A DNA stretch of 64,000 nucleotides from Rahnella inusitata_A (GCF_965118895.1 NZ_CBCPJJ010000027.1:1-64000), one strand, 5' to 3'; shown: positions 34,004-43,423, numbered from the stretch's first letter. Made by a program: numbers and translations. Notes: generated by a model from the sequence alone, not told the origin.

Positions 34004-34810
34004 TTATTTGCCGTCACCGGCCACATCCGACCCATTTCTTGTGAGATACCACGCGCCCAGAATTGGGATCATGGTGAGCACCATCAGGCACAGCGCAACA
34101 ACGTTAGTCACCGGCACTTCGCGCGGCCTGCCCAGCTGATTGAGCAGCCAGATCGGCAAGGTGCGTTCGTGTCCGGCGGTAAACGTCGTGACAATGATTT
34201 CATCGAAAGACAGCGCGAACGCCAGCATTCCACCCGCCAGCAGCGCAGTGCTGAGGTTCGGCAAAATGATGTAGCGAAAGGTCTGCCAGCCGTCGGCGCC
34301 TAAATCCATAGAAGCTTCAATCAGGCTGTGCGTGATGCGGCGAAAGCGCGCGATCACGTTGTTATAGACAATCACCATGCAAAAGGTGGCGTGTCCGATA
34401 ACGATGGTCAGCATTCCCGGCTCAATTTGCGCGGCATGAAACGCGTTGAGCAACGCCAGCCCGGTGATGATCCCCGGCAAGGCAATCGGCAGCATAAACA
34501 GTAATGTGATGCTGTTTTTGCCGTAGAAGTTACGGCGATACAGCGCCGCAGCCGCCAGCGTACCGAGTACCATCGCGATGATAGTCGCGTAACAGGCGAT
34601 CTGTACCGAGAGCCAGATAGCATCGAGGATGTCGTGACGCCCCGCCGCCACTGCGAACCAGTGCAGCGTGAAGCCCTTCGGCGGGAAACTGAACGCCGCG
34701 TCCTCAGTGTTAAAGGCGTAGACCGCGATAATCAGCAGCGGAAAGTGCAGGAAAACCAGCCCGCCCCACGCGGAGAGTTTGAGTAACCAGGGTGCGCGTT
34801 TAGAGTGCAT
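34004..34810 (-). CDS. ydcV: ABC permease YdcV, polyamine-type importer
   Basis: About 268 aa with six membrane segments and the EAA loop EASMDLGADGWQTFRYIILPN that contacts the ATPase. Closely follows E. coli YdcV. It is the second permease of the YdcSTUV spermidine/putrescine-type importer. The ATG at 34810 overlaps the ydcU stop by 11 bp. Confidence 0.9.
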   Translation of the reverse strand: MHSKRAPWLLKLSAWGGLVFLHFPLLIIAVYAFNTEDAAFSFPPKGFTLHWFAVAAGRHDILDAIWLSVQIACYATIIAMVLGTLAAAALYRRNFYGKNSITLLFMLPIALPGIITGLALLNAFHAAQIEPGMLTIVIGHATFCMVIVYNNVIARFRRITHSLIEASMDLGADGWQTFRYIILPNLSTALLAGGMLAFALSFDEIIVTTFTAGHERTLPIWLLNQLGRPREVPVTNVVALCLMVLTMIPILGAWYLTRNGSDVAGDGK

Positions 34811-35744
34811 CGAAAGCTCCCAGCCGTTTGACCATCGACAAGTACAAGGCAATCAACACGATAGGCACCAGCGTGAACGCGGCGGCCATTGGCATGTTGC
34901 CGATCGAACCCTGTTGTGAATAGACCATATTGCCGATGTAATACCCCGGCGGCCCCACCAGCTGCGGGATAATGTAATCACCCAGCGTCAGCGAAAAAGT
35001 AAAGATCGAGCCTGCGGCAATACCCGGAACGGCCAGCGGGAAGATCACGTAGCGCAGCGTCTGCCACGGTTTCGCACCAAGATCTTCAGAGGCCTGAAGC
35101 AGCGACGGTGGCAGGCGCTCCAGCGCGGCCTGGATCGGCAGGATCATAAACGGCAGCCAGATGTAGACGAACACCCAAAAGCGCCCAATCCCTGAGGTCG
35201 ACAGCGTATTGCCGCCGACGCCCGGCAGGCTCAGCATCGCCGAAAGCAGCGGTTCCAGCCCGAGATGTTCAAGGAACCATTGCAGCACGCCACCTTTGGA
35301 AAGCAGCAGCGTCCAGGCATAGGCTTTGACGATGTAACTCGCCCACATCGGCAGCATGATCGCGACATAAAAGAACGCTTTTTTCTTGCCGGTGATATAA
35401 CGCGCCATGTAATACGCAATCGGAAACGCCAGCACCGCGCTGAAAAATGACACCAGCAGCGCCATGGTTACCGTGCGGACAATAATGTCGGCATTTACCG
35501 GGTCAAACAGCGCGCGGATATTGGCCGTGGTCAGCGTCGATGACACCGTCATGGTGAAGTCATCAAAGGTGTATAAACCCTGCCACAGCAGCGCAAACAG
35601 CGAGCCTAAGTAAATTGCGCCGAACCAGAGCAGCGGGGGGACCAGCAGCAGGGCCAGATAAAATCCCGGTCGGTGATGCAGATACGTTATCAGCGCACGG
35701 CCACGACGGGCGCGCTTCTCGTAAGGAGTCATACTGATATCCAT
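34800..35744 (-). CDS. ydcU: ABC permease YdcU, polyamine-type importer
   Basis: 314 aa with six membrane segments. The EAA loop is QASEDLGAKPWQTLRYVIFPLAVPG, and GDYIIPQLVGPPGYYIGNMV is typical of PotB/YdcU permeases. It pairs with YdcV in the membrane. Its start is 3 bp from the ydcT stop. Confidence 0.9.
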   Translation of the reverse strand: MDISMTPYEKRARRGRALITYLHHRPGFYLALLLVPPLLWFGAIYLGSLFALLWQGLYTFDDFTMTVSSTLTTANIRALFDPVNADIIVRTVTMALLVSFFSAVLAFPIAYYMARYITGKKKAFFYVAIMLPMWASYIVKAYAWTLLLSKGGVLQWFLEHLGLEPLLSAMLSLPGVGGNTLSTSGIGRFWVFVYIWLPFMILPIQAALERLPPSLLQASEDLGAKPWQTLRYVIFPLAVPGIAAGSIFTFSLTLGDYIIPQLVGPPGYYIGNMVYSQQGSIGNMPMAAAFTLVPIVLIALYLSMVKRLGAFDAL

Positions 35745-35747
35745 CGT

Positions 35748-36770
35748 TTAGCCCTCAAGCAGCGCAACCATTGCATCTCTGTCCCAGCTCGCCACGACAG
35801 GCTGACCCTGCCGGTACGAGGTCTGCGCGCTGGCCGCAAGATTGTTGGGTTCGCTGACGAACAGCTTTTCGCCCCCTTCCAAAGCCAGTTCGTAGCGTGT
35901 CGCCGCGCCCTGAAAATGAATGTCTTTAAGGATGGCGTTGACCTGAACCGCATGACTTTCTGCCAGCGGCTGTGTGGCAAGACGAATATGCTCAGGACGA
36001 ATAGAGCGGCTGCCGGATACGCCGGTAATTTTGAGAGAGAGATCGGAAGTCAGCACATTTGCAGTACCGACAAACTGCGCCACAAACGCGGTACGGGGAC
36101 TGAGATAAAGCTCACGCGGGGTATCGACCTGTTCGATGCGGCCATTGTTGAATACCGCCACACGGTCGGACATCGAAAGGGCTTCACTCTGATCATGCGT
36201 CACGAAGATGAAGGTGATGCCCAGCTCGCGCTGCAGCTTTTTCAGCTCCCCCTGCATCTGCTCTCGTAACTTTAAATCCAGCGCACCGAGCGGTTCATCA
36301 AGCAATAAAACACTCGGCTGATTCACCAGCGCGCGCGCCAGCGCCACACGCTGACGTTGTCCGCCGGACAAAAACGCCGGTTTACGTGCTGCGGTAAAGC
36401 CGAGCGCCACCCGCTCCAGCGATTCCATCGCCCGGATATTGCGTTCTTTTTTACCCACGCCTTTCACCATCAGGCCATACGCCACGTTTTCCAGCACGGT
36501 CATGTGCGGGAACAGGGCATAATCCTGAAACACGGTGTTCACATCCCGCTCATAGGGCGCAAGCTGTGAGGCTTCTTTACCATGAATACGCACGGATCCT
36601 GATGTCAGCGTTTCAAAGCCGGCGATCAACCGCAGGCAGGTGGTTTTTCCGGAGCCGGAAGGCCCCAGCATGGAAAAGAATTCGCCGTCCTGAATATCAA
36701 TCGAGACATTATCGACGGCTTTTGTTTCTCCGTATAAACGGGAAACGTTAATAAATTGCACGGCGGGCAT
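35748..36770 (-). CDS. ydcT: ABC ATPase YdcT
   Basis: 340 aa. Walker A is GPSGSGKTT near residue 35, the signature is LSGGQRQRV, Walker B is LLLDEPLGALD, and the H-loop is FVTHDQ. A C-terminal TOBE-like domain follows from about residue 280. It drives the YdcUV permease. It lies 74 bp after ydcS. Confidence 0.92.
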   Translation of the reverse strand: MPAVQFINVSRLYGETKAVDNVSIDIQDGEFFSMLGPSGSGKTTCLRLIAGFETLTSGSVRIHGKEASQLAPYERDVNTVFQDYALFPHMTVLENVAYGLMVKGVGKKERNIRAMESLERVALGFTAARKPAFLSGGQRQRVALARALVNQPSVLLLDEPLGALDLKLREQMQGELKKLQRELGITFIFVTHDQSEALSMSDRVAVFNNGRIEQVDTPRELYLSPRTAFVAQFVGTANVLTSDLSLKITGVSGSRSIRPEHIRLATQPLAESHAVQVNAILKDIHFQGAATRYELALEGGEKLFVSEPNNLAASAQTSYRQGQPVVASWDRDAMVALLEG

Positions 36771-36844
36771 AGTTAACTCCTGAATATCATTTTAGAATAC
36801 GCGGACACAGCCAACGCACAGACGGCTCAAAGGATGACGCGTAT

Positions 36845-38002
36845 TTAGCGACCGCCCATTATTGCTATGTAGTCTTGCGTCCATTTACTGTAGGGGACAT
36901 ATTTTCCGCCTTCTGATTGCGGTGTTTTCCAGAATGAAATTGCTGTGAATTTATTAAAGCCGTTAGTTTCACAACCTTCCGCGCCTAATAACGGGCTGGC
37001 TTTACAACCAGCCGGAACGCTTGGCACGGAACCGAACCACGCGGCGACGTCACCTTGCACTTTCGGCTCAAGCGACCAGTTCATCCACTGATAAGCGCAG
37101 TTCGGATGTTCAGCGTCGGCAGCCAGCATGGTGGTATCTGCCCAGCCGGTGACCCCCTCTTTCGGGAAGACGGTGGCGATGGGTTGTTTCTCACCTTTCA
37201 GGGCGTTGGCCTGATAGGGCCAGGAGCTGCTGGCTACCACGCCTTCATTTTTGAAATCACTCATCTGCACGGAAGCGTCGTGCCAGTAACGGTGGATCAG
37301 CGGATGCTGGCCGCGTAGCAGTTTCAGCGCGGCCTGATACTGTGTTTCGTTGAGCTGATACGGATCTTCGATTTTAAGATCAGGCTGCGTACTTTTCAGA
37401 TACAGCGCGGCGTCGGCGATGGCGATCGGTCCGTCGTAGGCCTGTACACGTCCCTGATTGGGTTTACCGTCAGGCAGATTTTGCGGGACGAAAATCACCG
37501 ACCAGCTGTCAGGCGCAGTCGGAAACGTTTTGGTATTGTACATCAGTAGGTTAGGCCCCCACTGATACGGCGTGCCGTAGACTTTTCCGCCGACGTTAAA
37601 CCATTCACCTTTGAGTAAACGCGGGTCGATACTCTTCCAGTTGGCGATCAGCGCCGGGTTAATCGGCTGCACGCGCTTGCCATAAATCAGACGCAGCGAG
37701 GCATCGCCCGACGCCGTCACCAGATCGTAACCGCCCTTCGCCATCAGGCTGACCATTTCATCCGACGTCGCCGCTGTTTTGACATTCACTTTGCAGCTGG
37801 TCTGTTTTTCGAATTGCGTCACCCAGTCATAATTCTTGTCACTTTCGCCGCGCTCAATATATCCCGGCCAGGCGACTATATTTAACTGGCCTTCGCCTTT
37901 ACCAATACTTGTGAGGGTTTCTGCGGCGATAGCGGTATTTAAAAAACTGAGCAGCCCCAAACAAACAGCAGAAAACTTTCTGTTACGCGATAATATTTTC
38001 AT
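36845..38002 (-). CDS. ydcS: Periplasmic polyamine-type binding protein YdcS
   Basis: 385 aa with a Sec signal peptide (about 1-27, ending in AIAA). The PotD-like body includes QLNIVAWPGYIERG and AKGGYDLVTASGDASLRL. It should deliver a polyamine or amino-aldehyde precursor to YdcTUV; in E. coli the protein is also described as a polyhydroxybutyrate synthase and DNA-uptake factor. The ATG follows AGGGGTAACTC. It begins 36 bp after the second aldehyde dehydrogenase. Confidence 0.9.
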   Translation of the reverse strand: MKILSRNRKFSAVCLGLLSFLNTAIAAETLTSIGKGEGQLNIVAWPGYIERGESDKNYDWVTQFEKQTSCKVNVKTAATSDEMVSLMAKGGYDLVTASGDASLRLIYGKRVQPINPALIANWKSIDPRLLKGEWFNVGGKVYGTPYQWGPNLLMYNTKTFPTAPDSWSVIFVPQNLPDGKPNQGRVQAYDGPIAIADAALYLKSTQPDLKIEDPYQLNETQYQAALKLLRGQHPLIHRYWHDASVQMSDFKNEGVVASSSWPYQANALKGEKQPIATVFPKEGVTGWADTTMLAADAEHPNCAYQWMNWSLEPKVQGDVAAWFGSVPSVPAGCKASPLLGAEGCETNGFNKFTAISFWKTPQSEGGKYVPYSKWTQDYIAIMGGR

Positions 38003-38038
38003 GAGTTACCCCTGTCCTGTCGTCGTATTTTTCTGTTA

Positions 38039-39502
38039 TTAGAATTGTGGTTTGAACTTCGCCATAATGTGTCTGACTACGCTGTAATCCTGTAACGAAT
38101 AACTGGAAAGATCGTTGCCATACCCGGAGCGTTTTAATCCGCCGTGGGGCATTTCACTGACTAAAGAAAAATGCGTATTAATCCAGGTGGTGCCGTATTG
38201 CAGATGCGTTGAGATTTGCATCGCTAAATCGATATTTTGCGTCCATACCGATGACGCCAGGCCGTATTCGGATTCGTTGGCCCAGTTAACAACCTGATCG
38301 ATGGTGTCGAAACGGGTCACGCTGACCACCGGCCCGAAGACTTCGCGCTGCACGATTTCATCGCTTTGCAGACAGCCCGCCAGCAGCGTTGGCTGATAAA
38401 AGAATCCGGGGCCGGAGTGCGAGGCCGCGCCGGTGATACGTTCGATATGCGGCTGGCTCAGCGCCCGTTCGACAAAGCTTGAAACACGGTCCCGCTGCCG
38501 GGCGCTGATCAGCGGCCCCATAAAGTTGTCACTGTCATTTTTTCTGGCGAATGACAATTGCGAAACCGCCTCGCCCAGTTTTTCCACCAGCCGCTCGTAG
38601 ATCCCGGCCTGCGCATAAACGCGGCAGGCTGACGTGCAATCCTGCCCGGCGTTGTAATATCCCCAGGTACTGACAGCCTGAACCACGTCATCAATATCGG
38701 CGTCATTGCACACGATCACCGGCGCTTTACCCCCCAGCTCAAGATGCGTGCGTTTCACCGTTTTGACGGCGGCCTGCAAAATGCGCTGGCCGGTGACGAT
38801 GTCGCCGGTAAGGGAAATCAGGCGTACATGAGGATGACTAACCAGCGCATTGCCAACGCCTTCGCCGCTGCCGGTAATCACGTTCAAAACACCGGGCGGC
38901 AGGATGTCCTGCAAGGCGGGCAGCAGCGCGAGAATGCTCAGCGGGGTATGTTCGGAAGGTTTGAATACCACGGTATTGCCCGCAGCCAGCGCCGGAGCAA
39001 TTTTCCACGCAGACATCATCAGCGGGTAATTCCACGGCGCAATTGACGCCACCACGCCAAGCGGATCGCGGCGTACCATGGAGGTATGGCCCGGCAAATA
39101 CTCACCGGAGAGTTGCCCCTGCTGACAGCGCACCGCACCGGCGAAAAAGCGAAAAACATCAATTGCCGCCGGGAGGTCATCTTTCAATGCCTGATGCAGC
39201 GGTTTGCCGCAGTTGATGGCTTCAAGCTGCGCCAGCGACTGCGTCTGTTTTTCGATGGCATCAGCGATACGTAAAAGCACGGTAGCGCGTTCGGCGGGAG
39301 TGGTGCGCGACCAGCGGTAGAAGGCAGAATTGGCGGCGTTAACCGCATGAGCGACCTGAGCCAGTGAGGTTTCGGCGACTTCGGCAATGACTTCGCCGGT
39401 CGCAGGATTGAAAATATTCTGCGTTGCGCCCTCACCGTGCAAAAGGTCGCCATTGATCACATGTTTTTCAGAGAAACCAGCAACGAACTCAGCATCCGAC
39501 AT
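38039..39502 (-). CDS. Second PatD-like aldehyde dehydrogenase
   Basis: 487-aa NAD-dependent aldehyde dehydrogenase, clearly paralogous to the PatD at the other end of the locus. The catalytic Glu is in LELGGKAPVIV, the Cys in YNAGQDCTSACR, and both share the segments GHTSMVRRDPLGVVASIAPWN-type. It carries about 15 extra N-terminal residues. GAGGG before the ATG at 39502 sets the start. It is co-directional with ydcS and downstream of a LysR gene. Its substrate may be another aminoaldehyde, such as 3-aminopropanal or 4-guanidinobutanal. Confidence 0.85.
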   Translation of the reverse strand: MSDAEFVAGFSEKHVINGDLLHGEGATQNIFNPATGEVIAEVAETSLAQVAHAVNAANSAFYRWSRTTPAERATVLLRIADAIEKQTQSLAQLEAINCGKPLHQALKDDLPAAIDVFRFFAGAVRCQQGQLSGEYLPGHTSMVRRDPLGVVASIAPWNYPLMMSAWKIAPALAAGNTVVFKPSEHTPLSILALLPALQDILPPGVLNVITGSGEGVGNALVSHPHVRLISLTGDIVTGQRILQAAVKTVKRTHLELGGKAPVIVCNDADIDDVVQAVSTWGYYNAGQDCTSACRVYAQAGIYERLVEKLGEAVSQLSFARKNDSDNFMGPLISARQRDRVSSFVERALSQPHIERITGAASHSGPGFFYQPTLLAGCLQSDEIVQREVFGPVVSVTRFDTIDQVVNWANESEYGLASSVWTQNIDLAMQISTHLQYGTTWINTHFSLVSEMPHGGLKRSGYGNDLSSYSLQDYSVVRHIMAKFKPQF

Positions 39503-39657
39503 CACACAACCCTCAGTTTCGAGAATCATCCTTAATTCATGTAATTGTTATCGGGACGTAACAAGAAAACACATTGCATTCACATTAGGTAATTTCACTG
39601 AGGGCAACAAATAGCAATTACTGAAGGCAGCGTTCGGATAAACCGAATGCACGGGTA

Positions 39658-40563
39658 TCAGGGTTTGCGTTTGGCGCTGTTTTCGCGCGCGATGGTCAGA
39701 AACGGTGTCACCAGTTCAGGCCGCGCACTGCCACGACGCCAGGCCAGCCCGATATCCAGCGGTTCGATAGAATCTTCCAGCTTACTGGCTTCGATCATGT
39801 TTCCTTCCAGCGACCACGCGCGGTAGGCCATGTCCGGCTGTACCGAGACACCCAGACCGGCGGCCACCAGGCTGCGCACCGCTTCGGTCGACGCCGTTTT
39901 CATCGCAATATTAGGTTTCAATCCTGCCCGCGCCCACATCCGCTGGGCATGTTTTTCCATCTCATCGACGTTGAGCTGAATCAGCGGCTCACTGGCGATA
40001 TCCGCCAGAGAAATACTTTCGCGCTCCAGCAGCGGGTGCAGCGGCGGCAGCCACAGGCGATAGGAAGAATGGGTCAGCACTTCTGTCTGCAATGCATCGC
40101 GATCTTCCAGATTTGAAAGGATCAAGACGCCGATATCAATTTCGCCACTGACCAGCAAATGTTCGATGTACTGGCGTTCGTCCTCGACAACTTTGACTTC
40201 CACATTCGGGTAATAGGCATTGAATTGTTTGAGTAAATCCACCAAAAAATACCCGGCCACCAGACTGGTCACGCCGAGCGTGATCTGTCCGGTGACGCTT
40301 TCAGTCCCCATTTGCAGGCTGCGTTTGGCGTTATCCACCGTTGCAAGGATCAGATAAGACTGGCGCAAAAACTGATGCCCCTGATGGGTGAGCGTCATTC
40401 CTTTAGCATGACGGTCAAACAGTCGCGCTTCGGTTTCGACCTCCAGCTGCTGAATAGCCTGCGTCAGCGAGGACTGGGAGACAAACGAAGCTTGCGCCGC
40501 AGCGGAAATCGAACCGGTTTCAGCAACGGCAATAAAATGGCGGATCTGGCGGAGGGTCAGCAT
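39658..40563 (-). CDS. LysR-family regulator upstream of the aminoaldehyde locus
   Basis: 301 aa. The HTH is GSISAAAQASFVSQSSLTQAIQQLE, followed by LFDRHAKGMTLTHQGHQF. The effector domain starts GQITLGVTSLVAGY. It is co-directional with the dehydrogenase and ydcSTUV genes, 155 bp upstream, and probably controls them. In E. coli the same transport genes are next to a GntR/MocR regulator (YdcR) instead. A terminator-like hairpin lies 23 bp before the ATG. Confidence 0.83.
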   Translation of the reverse strand: MLTLRQIRHFIAVAETGSISAAAQASFVSQSSLTQAIQQLEVETEARLFDRHAKGMTLTHQGHQFLRQSYLILATVDNAKRSLQMGTESVTGQITLGVTSLVAGYFLVDLLKQFNAYYPNVEVKVVEDERQYIEHLLVSGEIDIGVLILSNLEDRDALQTEVLTHSSYRLWLPPLHPLLERESISLADIASEPLIQLNVDEMEKHAQRMWARAGLKPNIAMKTASTEAVRSLVAAGLGVSVQPDMAYRAWSLEGNMIEASKLEDSIEPLDIGLAWRRGSARPELVTPFLTIARENSAKRKP

Positions 40564-40585
40564 AGGGTCATCTCATCATCTCAAC

Positions 40586-40619
40586 AAAAAACCGAACTCA
40601 TGCGGTATGCATTCGGTTT
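40586..40619 (-). terminator. Hairpin with U6 tail just upstream of lysR
   Basis: On the minus strand AAACCGAA pairs with TTCGGTTT around a 16-nt loop that contains an inner GCAT/ATGC pairing, and T6 follows. It is placed in the lysR leader, so it is either a second terminator for osmC or an attenuator. Confidence 0.55.
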
Positions 40620-40701
40620 ATGGGAATGATTGAGTTAAGGCAAACGGGGATTTTTTGTCAAACCGGCGGAATAAAGGATTGAATATTTGGGAGCAGATAC
40701 A

Positions 40702-40729
40702 CAAAAGCCATGCAAACTTTGCATGGCTT
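40702..40729 (-). terminator. Terminator of osmC
   Basis: AAGCCATGCAAA (40705-40716) and TTTGCATGGCTT (40718-40729) form a near-perfect palindrome. On the minus strand it ends in GGCTTTTGTG. Confidence 0.7.
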
Positions 40730-40762
40730 AATATTGGCAGCGCCTGATTCAGACAAAGCCGA

Positions 40763-41194
40763 TCAGTTTTCCAGCTTATACGCCAGGGTGATTTCCGCGT
40801 TAAGCACTTTGGAAACCGGACAACCGGCTTTCGCCGCTTTGATGATTTCATCAAACTTATCTTTATCGATACCCGGCAGTTTTACGGTGCTGTCGAGCGC
40901 GATTTTAGTGATAGCAAAGCCACCCTCGACTTTATCGAGCGACACATCTGCGACAGTGTCGATGCTTTCAGGGGTGTGCCCTGCTTCACCGAGCATCAAT
41001 GACAGTGCCATTGAGAAGCAGGCGGAATGGGCTGCGCCGAGGAGCTCTTCCGGGTTAGTGCCGGGTTTACCTTCAAAGCGGGTGTTGAAACCGTATGGCT
41101 GATCTTTGAGTGCGCCACTTTCAGAAGAGATATAACCTTTTCCGTGTTTAATATCGCCTTCCCAATGTGCCTGACCTTTCTTATGAATAGTCAT
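40763..41194 (-). CDS. osmC: Peroxiredoxin OsmC
   Basis: 143 aa, the same length as E. coli OsmC, and recognisable along its whole length. The two redox cysteines are in HSACFSMAL and KAGCPVSK; the first attacks organic hydroperoxides. It is a homodimeric cytosolic enzyme induced by osmotic and stationary-phase stress. It stands alone with its own terminator. Confidence 0.93.
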   Translation of the reverse strand: MTIHKKGQAHWEGDIKHGKGYISSESGALKDQPYGFNTRFEGKPGTNPEELLGAAHSACFSMALSLMLGEAGHTPESIDTVADVSLDKVEGGFAITKIALDSTVKLPGIDKDKFDEIIKAAKAGCPVSKVLNAEITLAYKLEN

Positions 41195-41517
41195 TGTTTT
41201 CCTCCGATTAGTTTTACATTCGAACTAAGTATAGATGCTGTTTCAGGTTACAGTGCCAAAACAGAACTTTCCTAGAGGTGGAAAAATAGACAACTGAAAC
41301 ACTCTTTCAGATTTCGGGGGATAACGCGCTTTTAAGGGTCTTATTTAAAATAGATCACAGGATCTTATGATTACGAGATTTCATGATCATAATAGAATTG
41401 AGAATCGGAATCAGACTATTCCAGAAATGAAAACCTGACGATAACTGTTGTTTTTTAATGCGAGCATCTTTCTCAAAAAAGGGGATAACGTGAGGTTGCC
41501 GCTGTCAGCACAAATGC

Positions 41518-41549
41518 AAAAAAAGGCCGGGGAAGACTCCCCAGACCTT
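41518..41549 (-). terminator. Terminator downstream of the broken small gene
   Basis: On the minus strand AAGG-GGGG...CCCC-CCTT (with short internal mismatches) is followed by T7. It lies 37 bp after the second stop of the small gene, supporting that the whole 249-bp frame was once one transcription unit. The rest of 41195-41517 shows nothing I can name. Confidence 0.65.
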
Positions 41550-41585
41550 CTTTTTAGAGGATACAGGACTGATAACAATGTGCGA

Positions 41586-41834
41586 TTACTTTATCTCAAG
41601 TTCCACCGCCCACTCTGATACCATCTCTCGTGAGATATAATTTACTTCATATAAACAACCACTTGTAGATAAAGTCAAATACCCTATACAGGGGAACGAT
41701 TCAGGATGCAGTTACTTAAGTACCTCCCTGATCTCTGCATCACTCATTAAAGGCGACACGGTAGCCTTAGACAGCTGAAAGTAGTTGTCGAACATCCAGG
41801 AAATATAGTCTGTTTCATTTTTCAGCACTTTCAT
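41586..41834 (-). pseudogene. Small gene interrupted by one in-frame TAA
   Basis: The frame starts with ATG at 41834, preceded by a strong GGGAGGG site. It reads MKVLKNETDYISWMFDNYF... to a TAA at 41712-41714 (40 residues). The same frame then continues without a break for 41 more codons (HPESFPCIGYLTLS..., SREMVSEWAVELE) to a TAA at 41586-41588, just before a terminator. Both parts have natural protein composition, so the simplest reading is an ancestral protein of about 82 aa broken by one nonsense mutation. A functional 40-aa peptide is the alternative. I do not recognise the family. Confidence 0.55.
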
Positions 41835-41945
41835 TTAACGCCCTCCCGTCATTTTTTTTGCTAATTCTTAGAAAGTAGCAGCGGACTTCAAATCAGGCGA
41901 ATAATAAAATTAATAAAAGTACTTTGTCTTTGCTTTGTATCAATT

Positions 41946-41967
41946 TTAACCGGCACTAACCGGTTAA
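41946..41967. promoter_or_regulatory. 22-bp perfect palindrome upstream of the small gene
   Basis: TTAACCGG-CACTAA-CCGGTTAA has 8-bp arms. It lies in the 168-bp spacer, upstream of the broken small gene and downstream of the efflux gene. It has no T-tail, so an operator is more likely than a terminator. Confidence 0.5.
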
Positions 41968-41981
41968 ATAATACCCCAGCG

Positions 41982-42002
41982 TATACGTGGAAACATTTCC
42001 TG
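41982..42002 (+). repeat. Left copy of a 21-bp inverted repeat flanking the efflux gene
   Basis: The 21 bases, centred on TACGTGGAAACATTTCC, occur again in exact reverse complement at 43424-43444. The left copy ends right at the stop codon of the MFS gene. Identity stops abruptly on both sides. Confidence 0.85.
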
Positions 42003-43226
42003 TTAAGAACTCACGCTATCTTCAGTCTCACGCAACTGAGCGGGCTGCGGACGCGACAGGAGAATAGTGATAGCAGCCAGTAAGGTCAGCCCGCCGCCGA
42101 GCAGAAAAGCGCTGCTGACGCCGGCGTTATCTGCCAGCACCCCGCCGAACAAAGCGCCCAGCGCCAGCGACGTCTGGAATACGCAGACCAGCAGCGCAGA
42201 ACCGGTTTCAAACAGGGCGGGTGATGCCTGATAAGTCCAGATATTCAGGCACACGGGCAATGCGCCAAACGCCAGCCCCCACAGGATCACCAGCGCGCTG
42301 GCCACCGCCAGCGGTACAGGAAACAGCGATAACACCAGCACCGACACGCTGAGCAATAACATGTTCAACATGAACGCCCGCTTCACGCCGAACTCACGCA
42401 CGGTGAATTCGGACGTTAACGTGCCAAATAGCCCGGCAATCCCGTATCCCATCAGCAACAACGAAATATCACTGGCTGACAGTTGCAAGTCGAAACGCAG
42501 CCAGGGCTCAAGATAGGTGTAGGCCGCAAAATGGCCGCCGGCCATAAACACGCCGATGATTAACGCAAAGCGGATACCGGGCACTTTTATTACGCCGAGC
42601 ATGGCGCGCAGCCCGATGGATTGCTGAGCGGGAAGCGGCGGTAAGGCAATCCACTGCAATACGAAGAATACCAGCGCCAGCGCCGAATTCAGGGTGAACG
42701 CCATTCGCCAGCCGAAGAGATCGCCGATAAATGCCCCGGCTGGTACACCAGCCACCGTACCCACCGCCACACCGGCGGTTATCAACGAAATCGCCCGTGC
42801 GCCCTGCTCTTCCGGCACCAGCCTGCGCCCGGACGGGATGGCAAATGACCAAAATCCGCCGACACCCACGCCAAGAATAATGCGTCCGATCAGCAAAACG
42901 TTGAAGGATTCAGCCATCACGGCAATACCGTTAGCAATAATCACCGTCGCGGAGAGCAATAACAGCAGCTTACGGCGATCCATACGCCTGGCGAACAGCA
43001 TGATAAGCGGCGCAGAAATCGCGGCAATCAGCCCCGGCAGCATCACCGTAAGACCCGCGTGCCCCTCTGTTACGCCAAGCGATCGGGCGATGGGCGAAAG
43101 CAAACCAATCGGCAGAAATTCGGTATTGACCAGCACGAAGGTGCCGCAGGCAAGTGAAAAGACCGCCAGCCATCGGCGGAAAGCAGAAGTGTGTGGCCGG
43201 GTGTCCGGCGATGCGCACTCAGTCAT
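42003..43226 (-). CDS. DHA1-family MFS efflux protein (AraJ/NepI-like)
   Basis: About 407 aa with twelve hydrophobic segments. TEFLPIGLLSPIARSLGVTEG and GRIILGVGVGGFWSFA resemble AraJ, SotB and the purine-ribonucleoside exporter NepI. Substrate unknown; sugars, nucleosides or drugs are all possible. The frame reaches 43271, but ATG at 43226 (MTECASPD) fits the family. The gene and its upstream region lie exactly between two copies of a 21-bp inverted repeat. It is followed in the next cluster by nucleoside hydrolases, which may be chance. Confidence 0.78.
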   Translation of the reverse strand: MTECASPDTRPHTSAFRRWLAVFSLACGTFVLVNTEFLPIGLLSPIARSLGVTEGHAGLTVMLPGLIAAISAPLIMLFARRMDRRKLLLLLSATVIIANGIAVMAESFNVLLIGRIILGVGVGGFWSFAIPSGRRLVPEEQGARAISLITAGVAVGTVAGVPAGAFIGDLFGWRMAFTLNSALALVFFVLQWIALPPLPAQQSIGLRAMLGVIKVPGIRFALIIGVFMAGGHFAAYTYLEPWLRFDLQLSASDISLLLMGYGIAGLFGTLTSEFTVREFGVKRAFMLNMLLLSVSVLVLSLFPVPLAVASALVILWGLAFGALPVCLNIWTYQASPALFETGSALLVCVFQTSLALGALFGGVLADNAGVSSAFLLGGGLTLLAAITILLSRPQPAQLRETEDSVSS

Positions 43227-43423
43227 TATTATTGGCCTTTGCAGGTGAATCAGGAGTTGTCCGGATGCCATAAAACGTGATCGGCGTCACCCGGTCAAGA
43301 TGTTTACTCATGACCGTTATGTTATGACTCATGGCGAATTGGACTAAGCCAGTTCCCGCCTGCTGTGCGGCTTACAGAGGGATCCGCGCCGCAGATTTGC
43401 AGGGCACATCCTGATAACTCGAT

